Assembly: GCF_025370935.1 (NCBI RefSeq)
Contig: NC_133493.1
Location: 11,124,996-11,188,995, forward strand
DNA: 64,000 nucleotides
Direction: 5' to 3'
DNA from: Choristoneura fumiferana
Lineage: Eukaryota > Arthropoda > Insecta > Lepidoptera > Tortricidae
In this document: positions 1 to 10,894 of the stretch, in pieces
Position numbering within the stretch: position 1 is the stretch's first letter
Layout: each line of letters begins with the position of its first letter
Program-made: the position numbers and the translations under genes
Notes under the pieces: model-generated
Seen by the model: only the letters and a program-made list of their open reading frames with translations
The model's database searches: none
Told to the model about the DNA's origin: nothing

Positions 1-56
1 CGTAAAATCCGCCAGATCACGAAATTCCTAAGCATATCGTGAAATGTCGCCATATC

Positions 57-892
57 GGTTCTGGCACTTCGCCGGCCGCTGCCGCGGCATGCTCGCTTCG
101 CTCGCTCGGCTCGTGGATCATAATCCACACTAACCACTTCTCGCTTCGCAAGTCGTACCTAAATTTTTCTTTTCTTCGGCATATCACGATATGCCCGGTA
201 TAGAACTAGGAATATCGACAAATACGTTGCTCTTATCGATCTGTCGTATTGTTTCTCAGGCAGATCGTGATATGCCTGGCCAACTTTTAAGCATAATCAT
301 GAAATGGCGCCATTTCACGATATGCCTAGAAATTTTTAATGTCATTCAAATACGTAAAGCCGTTTTACCGTGAAGGAATAACAATCACATACACGCACAC
401 ACACACACACACACACACACTTTCGCATTTATAATATAAGTATAGGTAGTGGCATCAGAGAACACAAGAACATAGCACGTAATGACAGCGGGACTTTGAC
501 ATACATTCTTTCATTTCAACGGCAACTCCCGTGGCACTATAGAACGACGCACGAAGTAGGATCGACGGGAAACAATAATGTACAACTGGGAATGTACGCG
601 CAATAATGTACGACCTGATAATCCAAAGCATTATTGCTTCCGATTATCATGCCGTACAATATCATGGTCGCGAACTTTTATCGTGGGCGTAAATTATCAG
701 GGGGTGTACAAAATATTGCGCGCGCTGTAATTTACGTAGTGATAATGTACGACGTGATAATCTGAATCCAATCGATTCGAATGACCATAGATTTGTGTTA
801 GGTTGTGTTAGGTCCTATTTTGACCACAATGCGAGAGTCGAGCGAGCGTAGCGAGCGTGCCGCGGTAGCGGCCGGCGAATTGCCAGGACCAA
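57..892. mobile_element. Element bounded by ~50-bp imperfect inverted repeats
   Basis: The GC-rich block at 57-112 ('ttcgccggccgctgccgcgg' and following) recurs in inverted orientation at 836-892. Between them lie repeated short words such as 'tatcacgatatgcc' and 'gataatgtacgac', some palindromic. No coding capacity was seen. It behaves like a non-autonomous DNA element or nested pair; related 'attatcaggccgtgca' words continue to about 1025. Superfamily unknown. Confidence 0.45.
389..420. repeat. (CA)n microsatellite
   Basis: About 16 near-perfect CA units with one CG interruption near the start. Confidence 0.9.
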
Positions 893-1025
893 ATTAAGTT
901 TTTTTCTACTAAATATATTAATATTCGGTGTACACGATAAAAATGGTCGGTATATTCCCAAAAATAGGGTGAGCAATATTATCAGCACGAATTATCAGGC
1001 CGTGCATTATCAAGTCGTATATTGA

Positions 1026-1554
1026 CTACAGCCGGATCGACACACTGTTTTCTCAATATTTACTGGGTAGGTGACGACGAAGGAATTGATATTTCAATGA
1101 ATGTAAAACGGCTAGTGTAGTTTATTGCAGCATGGTTAATACAGCCTGTTAACATGTGAGATTAGCTGTCGACAAGTTATTTATTAACTGGACTATACAA
1201 TCATCGACGTGCCTGTTAAAGTCTGATGGTTAAGATGACAATGATTATGTTTTGAGTTAAAAAAATAGGTACAAGCTTTTTGCTGAGGTATCCGTGCATT
1301 TGGTATAAATTCACTGGACATTTGATTAAAATGTATAATAATAACGTTTTAATCTTTCGTGATTCTCACTCACTCACTAATATTACTTCCAGTCCCGTTT
1401 ATGGTATTTTGACTAAAAATGTATAATGTTTCTTTGAAATAATTCATTTTTTATCAAAACGATATTTCCATAGCGTAATCCACAGTTTAGTATAGGTTAA
1501 GTCAGGTTTATTTTGTAATCTATTCTAGTTTATTCTAGTTTGTTGTGGTTACAA
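1026..1554. other. No recognised feature
   Basis: AT-rich DNA without a convincing ORF, RNA gene or known repeat; only short words such as a repeated 'attctagttt' stand out. Confidence 0.6.
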
Positions 1555-1583
1555 GAGACGTTGTGCTCAGGCAACACCCCAAC

Positions 1584-1905
1584 ACATTGCTCGCAGGACT
1601 GATGGCCGATGGGGTCAGAAGGTTCTCGAATGGCGTTCGCAGATCGGGAGACGAGCAGTCGGAAGGCCTCCAACAAGATGGAGCGGCGACCTGGTTAAGA
1701 TCGCGGGATCGCGGTGGATGCGGAAAGCACAAGACCGGTCTGAGTGGAGAGCCTTGGGGGAGAAAACCATTTATTTAACCTTTTAAAAAAAAATGACATT
1801 AACACCAGCAGGCATAGTCTTTCACAAGAATACTTAGTCCTGTGAAAGGTAGGCCTTAGTCCAGCAGTGGACGTATTTCGGCTGACATGATGATGATGAT
1901 GATGA
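1584..1905 (+). mobile_element. RTE-type LINE 3' end, interrupted
   Basis: The plus strand encodes the C-terminal tail of an RTE-type ORF (GRWGQKVLEW, later RWSGDLVKIAGSRWMRKAQD) up to about 1777. It is then broken by ~75 bp of unrelated sequence and resumes with 'ccagcagtggacgtatttcg' and a GATGATG tail ending near 1905. 5'-truncated and non-functional. Confidence 0.75.
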
Positions 1906-2142
1906 ACACGCCAAAATTCATTAAACAGGCGCGTAGGCCTCAATGAAATAAATAAAGATAAAGTGTGGAAAATATAAACTGTGAGGTATTCTTGAACTAA
2001 CAGACTATCCTATTCCCTGCACTGCAACATGTTATATTTTTGAGTGGGTTGTGCTAGTGGGCCGTCTCTAAATCCTACAGTTTTGTAATTGTAATGTTTT
2101 ATGAATATTCCGTTTCGTTATCTGTTGACAGGCCGGGATAAT

Positions 2143-2295
2143 TCATTAAAGTGTTCAGCCCTCCACTGTTTCGAAAACACAAAGAAATTTACCTTAATCA
2201 GGTGTTACTTTGCGGAGGTCCATATCAACGAATTAAAAACAATTACTTTACTCATCCGCGACCCAAAAAGCAGTTTCAGGTCGCGGGTGTAATTG
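2143..2295 (-). mobile_element. Dispersed repeat with 'gttactttgcggaggtcc'
   Basis: One end of a dispersed family seen also at 4250-4330, 11765-11845, 22675-22740, 33330-33390 and 56335-56405, always pairing a 'gcgttactttgcggaggtcc' motif with a 'gctcacccgcgacc' motif. Non-coding. Confidence 0.5.
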
Positions 2296-2480
2296 TTTTT
2301 TAACCGACTTCAAAAAAGGAGGTTATCAATTCGGTTGTATTTTTTTTATGTTTGTAACCTCAGAACTCCGTGATTTATGAACCGATTTGAATTTTTTTTT
2401 GCGTTCTTCTAGGAATGCTTTCAATTAGGTCCCATAAGCACCAAATCCGGATCTGATCATTGGATCGTAAGGAAATCGAG
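2296..2480 (+). mobile_element. Dispersed repeat 'aaccgacttcaaaaaaggag'
   Basis: The same family occurs at 29643-29760 and 53132-53250. It has a conserved start, a T-rich stretch and 'gaaccgatttgaat'. Non-coding. Confidence 0.6.
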
Positions 2481-2830
2481 GGAAGTCTTCAAATGTTGTA
2501 GGGACGCCTACGGTAATTTTGATATATTTAATAGTAACTCGTGCATTTGCTTTTGAAAATCATCATTTTGGTGAAGTGGAACTGATGATGATGAAGATCA
2601 CAGGGTTGAATTTCAATTACTTTAACACAGTTGCTAAGCAATTTATGTCCTCGTAATGCATATAGTGAAATGGAATGGGTGATGAAGCACCGGGACTCCT
2701 CAATAATGAAAGTCTCTGCATCGGCAAAAGATTTTTTTTTGAAATTGTGACGAGCACTTGACATTAAACTATTGCATCTTAGATTATTTACACTAAAAAG
2801 CGTGAAAAAAAATTTTTGATTAAAAAAATT

Positions 2831-3030
2831 AACCGACTACAAAAAACCATAAAAATATTTTTCTACAAGTCTGAAGTTGGTGCCTCAGCACGAGCCAGCA
2901 GGAGTGATTGAAGCCCAATATCTAGTGCGTAGGTGAGGTAAGCGACTATAGGTCCACTCCTGCTGACTCGTGCTAATGCACCGACTTCAGACTGGTAGAA
3001 AATTATTTTCATGGTTTTTTGTAGTCGGTT
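2831..3030. mobile_element. Foldback MITE, 200 bp
   Basis: Arms of about 75 bp pair imperfectly: the left arm begins 'aaccgactacaaaaaaccat' and the right arm ends 'atggttttttgtagtcggtt'. A ~60-bp centre separates them. No ORF. The complementary A/T flanks may hide the target-site duplication. Confidence 0.75.
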
Positions 3031-3399
3031 AAATTTTTTGTTATAAAATGTTTAGTTCTTACATCTCTATGGTAGAACATCTCTTGTCGTAAGATCTAAT
3101 CTTATGACATCGTTTTTGGCGTATGAGAGAAAGAAATAAATTATACACTTATTTGGACAAAGCATTTTCACTTAAGATTTTTTAACTTTCAAAAGGTTTA
3201 TACGATTTTGAGGTCACCGAAATCTCTGCGTAGAATAAAATAAAGTAAGTAATTTTCTGCTTTTGCCCTGTTAAACCCTGTTAAAAGCCCTGTTAAACCA
3301 CTAAGTACACAGATTTTGATGTTATTTTCATTATTACTTCAATTCTCTCATTCAACACGCTCATTCTGGCGTCAGTTCAGTCATCTTCAATCTTCATCA

Positions 3400-3571
3400 G
3401 GCTCGACAGGTTTCCTCACAATGTTTTTCCTTCACCGTAAAATCCGTGGTAAATTTAAAATGTAATTTCACCCATGAATTCCGAAAAACTCAGATGTGCG
3501 AGCCCGGGTTCGAACCCACAACGACTCTCTGCTTGAGTGGCAATAGGTCAAACCACTAGACCACCACGGTC
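3400..3571 (-). mobile_element. tRNA-derived SINE (family 1), truncated
   Basis: Reverse complement of the SINE seen intact at 35963-36258. The minus strand shows the A-box-like 'tggtctagtgg', the B-box 'gggttcgaac' and the body with 'aggaaacctg'; the 3' half is missing. Confidence 0.8.
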
Positions 3572-3713
3572 TCAAACTTCAATATCTCCAAAACGGCTAA
3601 CTTTTTATCAAATAGCTAAGAGCCACCGCAAGAAAATTTGCTTTTACGTAAAAAAACGTACGATCCTACTACGTTGCCACAGACAGACAGACACAGAGAG
3701 CCTACTCCCAAGT

Positions 3714-3816
3714 TCGAAAATCTAAGGTCCCTCTCGCTCTCGTATTAAATAGTATAAGTGTCAGAGGGACCGAACGACACGACCTTCGATTTTCGAATTT
3801 TGTAGTAGCCCTACTG
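3714..3816. mobile_element. MITE with 'cgtattaaatagtataagtg' centre
   Basis: Palindromic fragment sharing its centre and the end 'tgtagtagccct' with the element at 4003-4134 and with the nested element at 23052-23180. Confidence 0.55.
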
Positions 3817-4002
3817 TCATCAAACTCATAACGCCATTTTTTCGTCGGGATATAAAAACCTAATTAAGTGTTTTTGTAAGCAGAAAAAAACCCACGCGCC
3901 GAGGCTGATCACTAGTAGTAACTCACTTCATTTGGGTGTATCGAAGGGTATTTATATGTCTCTTTTGACGCTCGCCGATCGAAAAACAGAACGTCCGCTG
4001 CA

Positions 4003-4134
4003 GCAGGGCTTCTACGAAACTCGAAACTCGAAGTTCGTGTCGTGCGGTCCCTCTGACACTTATACTATTTAATACGAGAACGAGACAGACGGTATGATAC
4101 GAACTTCGAGTATCGAGTTTCGTAGTAGCCCTGC
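4003..4134. mobile_element. Foldback MITE, 132 bp
   Basis: Terminal inverted repeats: the left end 'gcagggcttctacgaaactc' matches the reverse complement of the right end 'gtttcgtagtagccctgc'. Related copies lie at 3714 and inside 22905-23375. Non-coding. Confidence 0.75.
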
Positions 4135-4660
4135 ATGCAGCTCCATCTTAATTTTAAAATCCGGTCAAGTGCGAGTCTGGCTTGGACACGAGGTTTCAAA
4201 ACGAATTAAAGAATAACAAAAACACAAAATAATCTATATAATTTATTGACTTAGGCGTTATTTTGCAGAGGTGCATATCAGTGAACTATAAATAATTATT
4301 TTGCTTACGTCCTAGCGGGTGAGAAAAGTAAAGGCTGACCAGAATTATAAAAAACCTCGCCGTATTGCGGAAAACCAATATAACTAATTTCTTGCACTGG
4401 TAACAATAAAGTAAATGTCATCTGTCTATTGCTGTCAAAGTATAACGTTGTTTGCGCGTCGTATTTTAATTTAAAGTGTTATTTTGTGTTTTTGTGCGTT
4501 AAAATGCCGAAGATTATCCATAGCCTTGGAAGGTAAATAATTCACAATGTATAAAAGTGTTTGTCATAAAAAAAAGTCTGAAGGATTAGAAAATTTTCCG
4601 TTAAATAACATCACCGACACTGTTGTCAATATGACTGATGTATCGTATGGTAAAAGTGTA

Positions 4661-5371
4661 AAGAATGTTGCAATATAAAACGTAGAAGTATCGCGTCAGG
4701 TTTTTTTATATTCCTAGAGACTACCAGTAGTCTTAAGGACATTTCCCGCACAAATAAAGTTAGGGACTAATGTAGTCTCTAAGACGTGTGACGGGTTAAG
4801 TATTGGTTTTAATTCATTTAAAAACAAAACATGTAATGACATGTTAACGTTCCGTGCCGTGTGCTATACCGCTACACCACTGCTGGACCAGCTGGCAGCA
4901 GTTTGTCCAGCAGTGGTGTAGCGGTATAGCACACGGCACGGAGTGCCGAGCACCTGGGTTCGATTCACAGTGCTGGTCTTATTTTTCTGGTTTTTCTGTG
5001 CATTTATATTTCAGTTTGTATTTTCAATTAGGTTTTACGGGATGACCGTAAAAGTAAAAACTTGGAATTGAAATAAAAAATACAAAAAGATTCCAAAAAA
5101 CAATCTTAATAAATATAGTGTTTGGAAATGCTAAGACTGCTAAGAATTTATTTGTTGCTATAAACTATCCTATGTCCTTTCCAGAGCCTTAGACTCTCCT
5201 ATACTCTCCACTTGGACTTATCAAATCGGTACAGCGGCTGAAGCATTATTATTTACTTGTAAAATTACTAGCTACTACCCGTGACTTCATCTATGAATAA
5301 TTCGTTTATCTATATAGGGAATTATAATAATTATTCGGGATAAAAATCGTACGTCCTTCTCAAAATCACCC
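4661..5371 (+). repeat. Local tandem duplication, unit 1 (711 bp)
   Basis: The unit starts at 'aagaatgttgcaatataaaa' and ends at 'ttctcaaaatcacc'. It is repeated directly, with divergence, at 5372-6224. The outer parts align well; the centre differs because each unit kept a different part of a head-to-head SINE pair (see 4852 and 5656). Confidence 0.85.
4852..4941. repeat. Perfect 36-bp hairpin at the head of a SINE
   Basis: Bases 4852-4887 are the exact reverse complement of 4906-4941, with an 18-base spacer. The right arm is the 5' end of a tRNA-derived SINE (family 2) that continues to about 5020 with the B-box-like 'gggttcgattc' and 'ttttctggtttttctgtgca'. The left arm is what remains of an inverted second SINE. 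Confidence 0.9.
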
Positions 5372-6224
5372 AAGAATGTTGCAATATAAAACGTAGGAGT
5401 ATCGCGTCAGGTTTTTTATATTCCTAGAGACTACCAGTAGTCTTAAGGATATTTCCCGCACAAAAATATTTAGGGACTAATGTAGTCTCTAGGACGCGTG
5501 ACGGGTTAAGTAATGGTTTTAATTCATTTAAAAACAAAACAAGTAATGACATTTTAATTGCATTGGTCAATTTTATGTCAGTAGTTTTCGGATTTTATTT
5601 CTTTCGGTATTTACCTAATTATTTACTTGTGTAAGATAAATATACCTAGTGATTGAAAATACAAACTGAAATATAGATGCACAGAAAAACCAGAAAAATA
5701 AGACCAGCACTTGGAATCGAACCCAGGTCCTCGGCATTCCGTGCCGTGTGCTATACCGCAACACCACTGCTGGACAAACTGCTGCCAGCTGGTCCCAGGT
5801 GCCCATTGGTTCCCAGTGCTGGTCTTATTTTTCTGGTTTTTCTGTGCATCTATATTTTAGTTTGTATTTTCAATTAGGTTTTACGGGGTCACCGTAAAAG
5901 TAAAAACTTGGAATTGAAATAAAAAATACAAAAAGATTCCAAAAAAAAATCTTAATAAATATAGTGTTTGGAAATGCTACTACTATAGGTACTGCTAAGA
6001 ATTTATTTGTTGCTATAAAATATCCTATGTCCTTTCCAGAGCCTTGGACTCTTCTATACTCTCCCCTTGGACTTATCAAATCGGTTCAGCGGCTGAAGCG
6101 TTATATTTACATGTAAAATTTACTAGCTACTACCCGTGACTTCGTCTATGAATAATTCGTTTATCTATATAGGGAATTATAATAATTATTCGGGATAAAA
6201 TCGGACATCCTTCTCAGAATCACC
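5372..6224 (+). repeat. Local tandem duplication, unit 2 (853 bp)
   Basis: Direct repeat of 4661-5371. It retains about 100 bp of central sequence (5560-5660) and the minus-strand SINE that unit 1 lost. Confidence 0.85.
5656..5850 (-). mobile_element. Head-to-head SINE pair remnant (family 2)
   Basis: The minus strand carries a nearly complete family-2 SINE from 5776 down to 5656, with B-box 'gggttcgattcc'. A spacer then matches, in reverse complement, the hairpin loop of unit 1. A headless plus-strand SINE piece follows at about 5811-5850. Confidence 0.75.
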
Positions 6225-6350
6225 AGCTATCCCTATACCAAATTTATCGTGACTGCTTAGCACTTTAAGCCTGAAAGTGTAACAAACAAACATACGCATA
6301 TTCAGATTAATAACCCAAGTTAGCATACCACGTGGAAATTACAGCACAAG

Positions 6351-6480
6351 CCGTCTCATTCTAAAATACAGGCCGGTTGTAGACGTCCGTTGTTTTCACC
6401 GGATAACGGAACGGAAGTCCGGCAAAAAAACGATCCGTTGTCCGGTGATACAATAGACGTCTACGGCGCCATCTAATGCC
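6351..6480. mobile_element. MITE fragment with 'tagacgtccgttgttttcac'
   Basis: Shares this terminal motif with the larger element at 22905-23375; an internal 'ccggtga' region is inverted. Non-coding. Confidence 0.5.
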
Positions 6481-7030
6481 TAAAGTTGTTAAAATACAAA
6501 CAATATAATTATCTTCCAAGATGGTCGAAATAAAGCTATTTATCATTATTATTAAAGGGTCCCACTGGCTAAAGAACCCTAAATCAGTGTGAGCGGCCTG
6601 ATTGCTTTTTTGTCCTAATGACGAATGCTTGAACACCTACAACAAGGGCCCGTATTCTGCAGGCTGTAGCGACAGCAAAACAGGTTTGGAAAGGGTTTCT
6701 TCAGGTTTTTGTAGCGCAAGTATGTTAAAACAATAACAATCCAATCCAAATTAAATCATTTAATTCATGTTACAAAGACACATATGATATCAGTAAATAC
6801 ACTTAATGAGGTTAGTAACTTAAAGTACAATTCAATAGAATCTGTCAATTTCTACATATTTAAGACACCCTATCGTGGGCACACATGTTGCAATTATATC
6901 TAAAAGGAATCAAAAAAGAATAATAGTCACATCACAAAGCCTTAGCAGCACGGTGTTTATATTAGTAGGCTGGAAGTGTCTACAGGATTGTCAGATTCTA
7001 TTGAATTGGAGTTAGGTAGACACATAAATA
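6481..7030. other. No gene; short inverted repeat only
   Basis: No credible ORF. A 17-bp perfect inverted repeat (6828-6844 and 6992-7008) may bound a ~180-bp MITE-like element, but no target duplication could be recognised. Confidence 0.4.
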
Positions 7031-7032
7031 CT

Positions 7033-7280
7033 TCATCATCATCATCATCATCTCAGCCGTAGGACGTCCACTGTTGGACATAGGCCTCCCCCGCAAAACT
7101 CCGGTTGCTTCGGTTGGCAGCGGCCTGCATCCACCGTGAACCCGCAGCTTTAACCAGGTCATCCGTCTATCTTGTTGGTGGACGTCCTACGCTGCGCTTG
7201 CTGATCCGCGGTCTCCACTCGAGAACTTTTCGGCCCCAACGGCCATCCGCTCTCCGTGCTATATGGCCCGCCCATAAATA
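7033..7280 (-). mobile_element. RTE-type LINE 3' end
   Basis: Minus-strand sequence encodes the decayed RTE tail (GRWGRKVLEWRP, VGRPPTRW) followed by the 'gtccaacagtggacgtccta' tail and (GATGAT)n. 5'-truncated, with frame shifts. Confidence 0.75.
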
Positions 7281-7414
7281 CTTGTAACTTAAAATTTTCA
7301 ATTTTAGTTACCACTGTATTGAGCTGGCAGGAGAGACTACATACCCCATTCCATAGACTAGTGTAGCATTATAGGACAGTCGGGTTTGTCCAGTATCATT
7401 TAACAATATAACCC

Positions 7415-7508
7415 CCTCTCCTCTCACACTGAGAGGAAGCCAGTGCCCAGCAGTGGGACGTATGATTGGCTGGGGGGATGATGAAGATGATGATGATAAT
7501 GATGAAAT
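7415..7508 (+). mobile_element. Short SINE/RTE 3' tail
   Basis: Contains 'gtgcccagcagtgggacgta' followed by 'tgattggctggggggatgat' and more GAT units; the 5' part is missing. Confidence 0.6.
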
Positions 7509-7516
7509 ATCCACAG

Positions 7517-7670
7517 TGTTTTAACCCCCGATGGAAAAAGAGAGGTGTTTGACGAAAATGTTGTCTGGCTGTAGTATCGTAACTCTCAAACGAATAGACC
7601 AATTTTAATGCGGTTTTTTTATTGAAAGCAAGTTTCCTCACGATGGTTCTTAGCTAAGTATGATTGGTTT
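7517..7670 (-). mobile_element. Dispersed repeat of the 'gcgtcgggggtta' family
   Basis: Same family as 20703-20870, 25600-25650, 28730-28945 and 35680-35885: a 'ttaaccccc' end, a 'gtcaaacttataacaccc'-like part and a 'catcgctagaaa'-like part. This copy is decayed. Confidence 0.5.
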
Positions 7671-7806
7671 TTTGGAGTCTTTTTGTATTTTTTATTTCAA
7701 CTCCAAATTTGTTACTATTTTGTTGTGTTTTTGTCTTGTTGTTTGTTGTTGTCTTGTGTTATTTGTTAATTTGTTTGTTTATTGTGTGTTGTTTGTGTGT
7801 TCGTGT

Positions 7807-7945
7807 CTAGATTCCTGTCCAGCAGTGGTGTAAGGGTTATAGCACGCAGCACGGAATGCTGAGGACCTGGGTTTGATTCCCAGTGCTGGTCTCTTTTTCT
7901 GGTTTTTCTGTGCATCCATGTCTCAGTTTGTATTTTCGATCTTAG
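7807..7945 (+). mobile_element. tRNA-derived SINE (family 2)
   Basis: Starts at 'tccagcagtggtgtaagggt', carries the B-box-like 'gggtttgattcc' and continues with 'ttttctggtttttctgtgca'. A T/G-rich simple stretch (7680-7800) precedes it. Confidence 0.8.
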
Positions 7946-7964
7946 CTAAGTTTCATTAGAAACA

Positions 7965-8125
7965 GTTCAGATGTTTGTCCTCACCACCATTGAGCGCAAC
8001 TTTTTTCCAAGCGCGACTAAACTATGGAACCAGCTTCCTGGGACTGCATTTCCGGAGAGGTATAACTTAGGGATCTTTAGAAAACAAGCCTATAAATCTC
8101 TTGAAGGGCCGGCAACGGTAATTGC
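7965..8125 (+). mobile_element. CR1/Jockey-like LINE ORF2 C-terminus
   Basis: The plus strand encodes FFPSATKLWNQLPGTAFPER followed by YNLGIFRKQAYKSL, the characteristic end of CR1/Jockey-group ORF2 proteins. Only about 36 residues remain. A related piece is at 15030-15180. Confidence 0.7.
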
Positions 8126-8241
8126 TTCCCATCATAGAAAAAAATGATATTGAAGTTTGAAACGACAATGTTTTTCAACTCTTCTAAGTTGATTTGGTTA
8201 TCTTATAACTAAAAAAGTTATTAATTACGGTTAACTTCGAT

Positions 8242-8330
8242 AATCAAAGTCAAAGTCAAAGTCAAAATATCTTTATTCAATTTAAGCTATAACAAGCACT
8301 TATGAATGTCAAAAAAAATATACCACTGTT
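8242..8330 (-). mobile_element. LINE 3' tail with GTCAAA repeats
   Basis: Reads on the minus strand as 'ttgaataaagatattttgac' followed by TTTGAC units, the same tail as at 33725-33770. Confidence 0.65.
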
Positions 8331-8339
8331 GAGAAGAAT

Positions 8340-8705
8340 CCGGAAAAAAGCTCAACGAGGATCTTGGGGTCGATACGGAGATAAAGATAGTAGTTGGAGG
8401 ATCCGCAAAAACCAGGAGCTGGAAGACATAATGTCTGACTGAGCCTAATATTTTCGGAGATACCAAGTCTGCTAGACTCCGTCACCAAGTCTGCTAGACT
8501 CCGTCACCAAGTCTGCTAGACTCCGGCTCGGACACCTGGAAAGGCTGTTTCCTGGCAGAGCGGTAAAGAGGGCCTACATGGGGCGGCCCACGGGGACGTG
8601 TCCAGTTGGTAGCCACAAGTACCGCTGGTTAGATGAAGTGGAGAAAGACAGCCGTGCTCTACACGCAGAAAACTGGGAGATCGCACAAGAAAGGGCACCA
8701 TGGCG
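8340..8705 (+). mobile_element. LINE ORF C-terminal remnant with tandem 22-mers
   Basis: The plus strand encodes ARLRWLGHLERLF and, further on, YMGRPTGTCPVGSHKYRWLD and ALHAENWEIAQERAPWR, typical of the RTE-like C-terminal region. At 8462-8525 a 22-bp unit ('accaagtctgctagactccg' plus two bases) is present about three times, so this coding relic contains a local slippage expansion. Confidence 0.65.
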
Positions 8706-8945
8706 TCATATCTAATCTGAGGTCAAGAGCCATTTCGGGTCTAACAACTGGTAGCATGGTGTACGGTTGTGTCACTCTGAAGATAGCTCTGTTGAGTTCG
8801 AAACACGTCAGTGTAGTGTGGTGGTTGAAGATGGGTTTGTGTGAGTGTGTTCTTACAGTGTGGAGGTGGAGGAACTGCATGAACACGCATATGCATAGCT
8901 TAGCTATCGTAAGGTCGCGGGTGAGCAAGGAAATTATTTAGTTTA
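8706..8945 (+). mobile_element. Dispersed repeat 'aacaactggtagcatggtgt'
   Basis: The same blocks recur at 12120-12330: 'aacaactggtagcatggtgt', 'gtggaggtgga' and 'aaggtcgcgggtgagcaa'. Non-coding on both strands; the ORFs seen here are incidental. Confidence 0.55.
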
Positions 8946-8952
8946 CAGTCAA

Positions 8953-9080
8953 GGGAACTGAATCACGTACCACGGTGAAACCTGTCATGTTGACATCCCA
9001 TACATTTGCCAAAGAAACCATAGCGAAATTGAATATGAAAACTTTCCACCCTGGTAGGTAGGTACGTGATTCAATTTCCT
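8953..9080. mobile_element. Small foldback MITE
   Basis: The left end 'ggaactgaatcacgtacc' pairs with the right end 'ggtacgtgattcaatttcc'; about 128 bp in all, no ORF. Confidence 0.55.
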
Positions 9081-9104
9081 GTATTCGTAAATCATTAAGA
9101 TCCA

Positions 9105-9690
9105 GCAGCTGAATTCAAATGGCGGGATTTTTTAAAATGCCCGTGGGAATTCCCGAAAATTAAATCGTGCTTTTCATTGACGTTACATTAAAAACAATCA
9201 TGTCTTTCATGACTCTAAGCCCAGCGGTTGTTGTTTCGAAATTTCACCCCTATCCCATGGGAATATCGGGATAAAAAGTAGCCTATGTTTTGTTCCAGAT
9301 GTCCAGCTTTCTACATAACAAATTTCATCCAAATCCGTCCAGCCGTTTCAGCGTGAAGGAGTAACAAACATACTCACTCACTCACAAACTTTCGCATTTA
9401 TAATATAGTAGGAAAAGGAAATAGGAAAAGTAGGAAGAGAACTTTTTATCCCGATATTCCCACGGGATAGGGATAAAATCTCTAAATAACAACCGCTAGG
9501 CTTAGAGTCATGAAATTTGGTATGTAGGTAGCTGAACATCTGAAATAACACACAGGCTACTTTTCCTTTCCTTTGCTTTAATCCAGGTTATAAACTAACT
9601 GTTTGCCAAATTTCATCCAAATCCGTCTATCCGTTGCAGCATGAAGAAGTAACAAAAACATATTCACTCACTCACAAACTTCACGTTAGT
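9105..9690. mobile_element. Two copies of the 'ccgtgggaat' dispersed family
   Basis: The first (9105-9415) reads plus: 'catgggaatatcgggataaa', 'ccaaatccgtccagccgttt' and 'cgcatttataatatagtagg'. The second (9440-9690) starts with an inverted 'ttatcccgatattcccacgg' part. Other copies: 29105-29370, 34590-34790 and the copy B partners. Confidence 0.65.
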
Positions 9691-10049
9691 AGGATTAACA
9701 TACAGGGTTTATTTCTGTTGTTCTGTAAATTTTTGCGTCAAGGGTTAAAAACTGACAAAGTAAACAAACAGCCAAAATTATGCGTGGCAAAAAAAACAGT
9801 CATACCCAAAATAAAGTATTAACTTATCTGCCGACGGTACCGCGTAAAAACCAATGTTTATGAATGCAGGGCTGAGTTACTGACAATTGTCTTTCTAAGT
9901 TGTTATTTTTAGTTCATTCGGTTAATTACCAAAGGTTGCATTTTGCAAACAAAGTGGCAGAACCTTGCTCACAGGGGCACAGAATGATTCATGTGCGTCG
10001 GCAATGCGTTGCCTCTGGTGTTGTGAGCAGCCATAGGCGGCGGTAATTG
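9691..10049. other. No recognised feature
   Basis: No gene-like ORF, RNA gene or known repeat recognised. Confidence 0.5.
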
Positions 10050-10520
10050 TGCCTCAAATTACTTTTTTTTACCAGAAAAATAAAAAATCGTCATAATTTT
10101 AACCATTTTATATGGGTAGGTCCCACTGCTGGGGACCGACTTCAGAAAGAGAAGGATTGGGCTGTCAGTTCCCACAAAGGTCTGGAAGGCAAGGTTTGGG
10201 AATTTCACAAACACCATAGATAGCACAGTGTAAGAAAATGTAATAAATGTAATGTTATTCTTAATATCAAACTTTTATTTTCTCTCTTTTATATCATTTA
10301 TTTTGTATAGTTTTAATTCAAGAAAATTAACTTTAACCGTTAGCAAACTAAGTTGAGTTTTTTTACTTTATTTTCGTGCAACCTGTATAATTATTTAATG
10401 CATGCTGTGATCTTCTGTAATTAATAAGGCGCATAGCTTATAAGTTGTTACGAAATGTTAGTAATAATGAAACTGTGTACTTATTGTTGAAGGTCCAAAT
10501 AAATAAATAAATAATGTAAG
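10050..10520 (+). mobile_element. LINE 3' debris ending in (AAAT)n
   Basis: Around 10110-10170 lies 'gtcccactgctggggaccga', a retroelement tail-like block. From 10220 an AT-rich 3' UTR-like part ends in 'ccaaataaataaataaataa' at about 10515, the tail type of CR1/Jockey-like LINEs. Confidence 0.45.
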
Positions 10521-10679
10521 TTTTTAGACTTTGACCATAGTATATTTTTTATCGAGGGACTAAAATACTTAAGCCAATATATACCCGAAGTGGTTAGCCA
10601 CCCGAGCTTTAGCGAGGGTGTCTATTTATCCGAGGTTTTATATTGACTTTCAGTTTCGAGGTGAAAGTGATTTTTTTTT

Positions 10680-10850
10680 CAGGTTTCAGGTTCCAGGTGT
10701 GTATTTTCTTTCACCGAAATTTATGATTTTTAATTTGATTTCACACATCATAAATTCCTAGTAACTCGAGGTTCTGGTGCTAACTCAGGTCTGGGCTCGA
10801 ACTCACGATTATATATGAAAGGCCATGGCTCAAACTACTAGGCTATTTTG
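10680..10850 (-). mobile_element. tRNA-derived SINE (family 1), degraded
   Basis: In reverse complement it shows 'cctagtagtttgagccatgg' near the head, a B-box-like 'gagttcgagcc' and a damaged body. Older than the copy at 35963. Confidence 0.45.
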
Positions 10851-10894
10851 GTTTCTGACAAAAAAATAAACTAAATAGTAAAATTGGTGTACCG

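Noticed and set aside
4504..4533. ATG with ten codons before a GT (MPKIIHSLG) as another first exon
   Set aside because: Donor context GTAAAT is weak, the phase does not match the other exons, and the surroundings are transposon-like.
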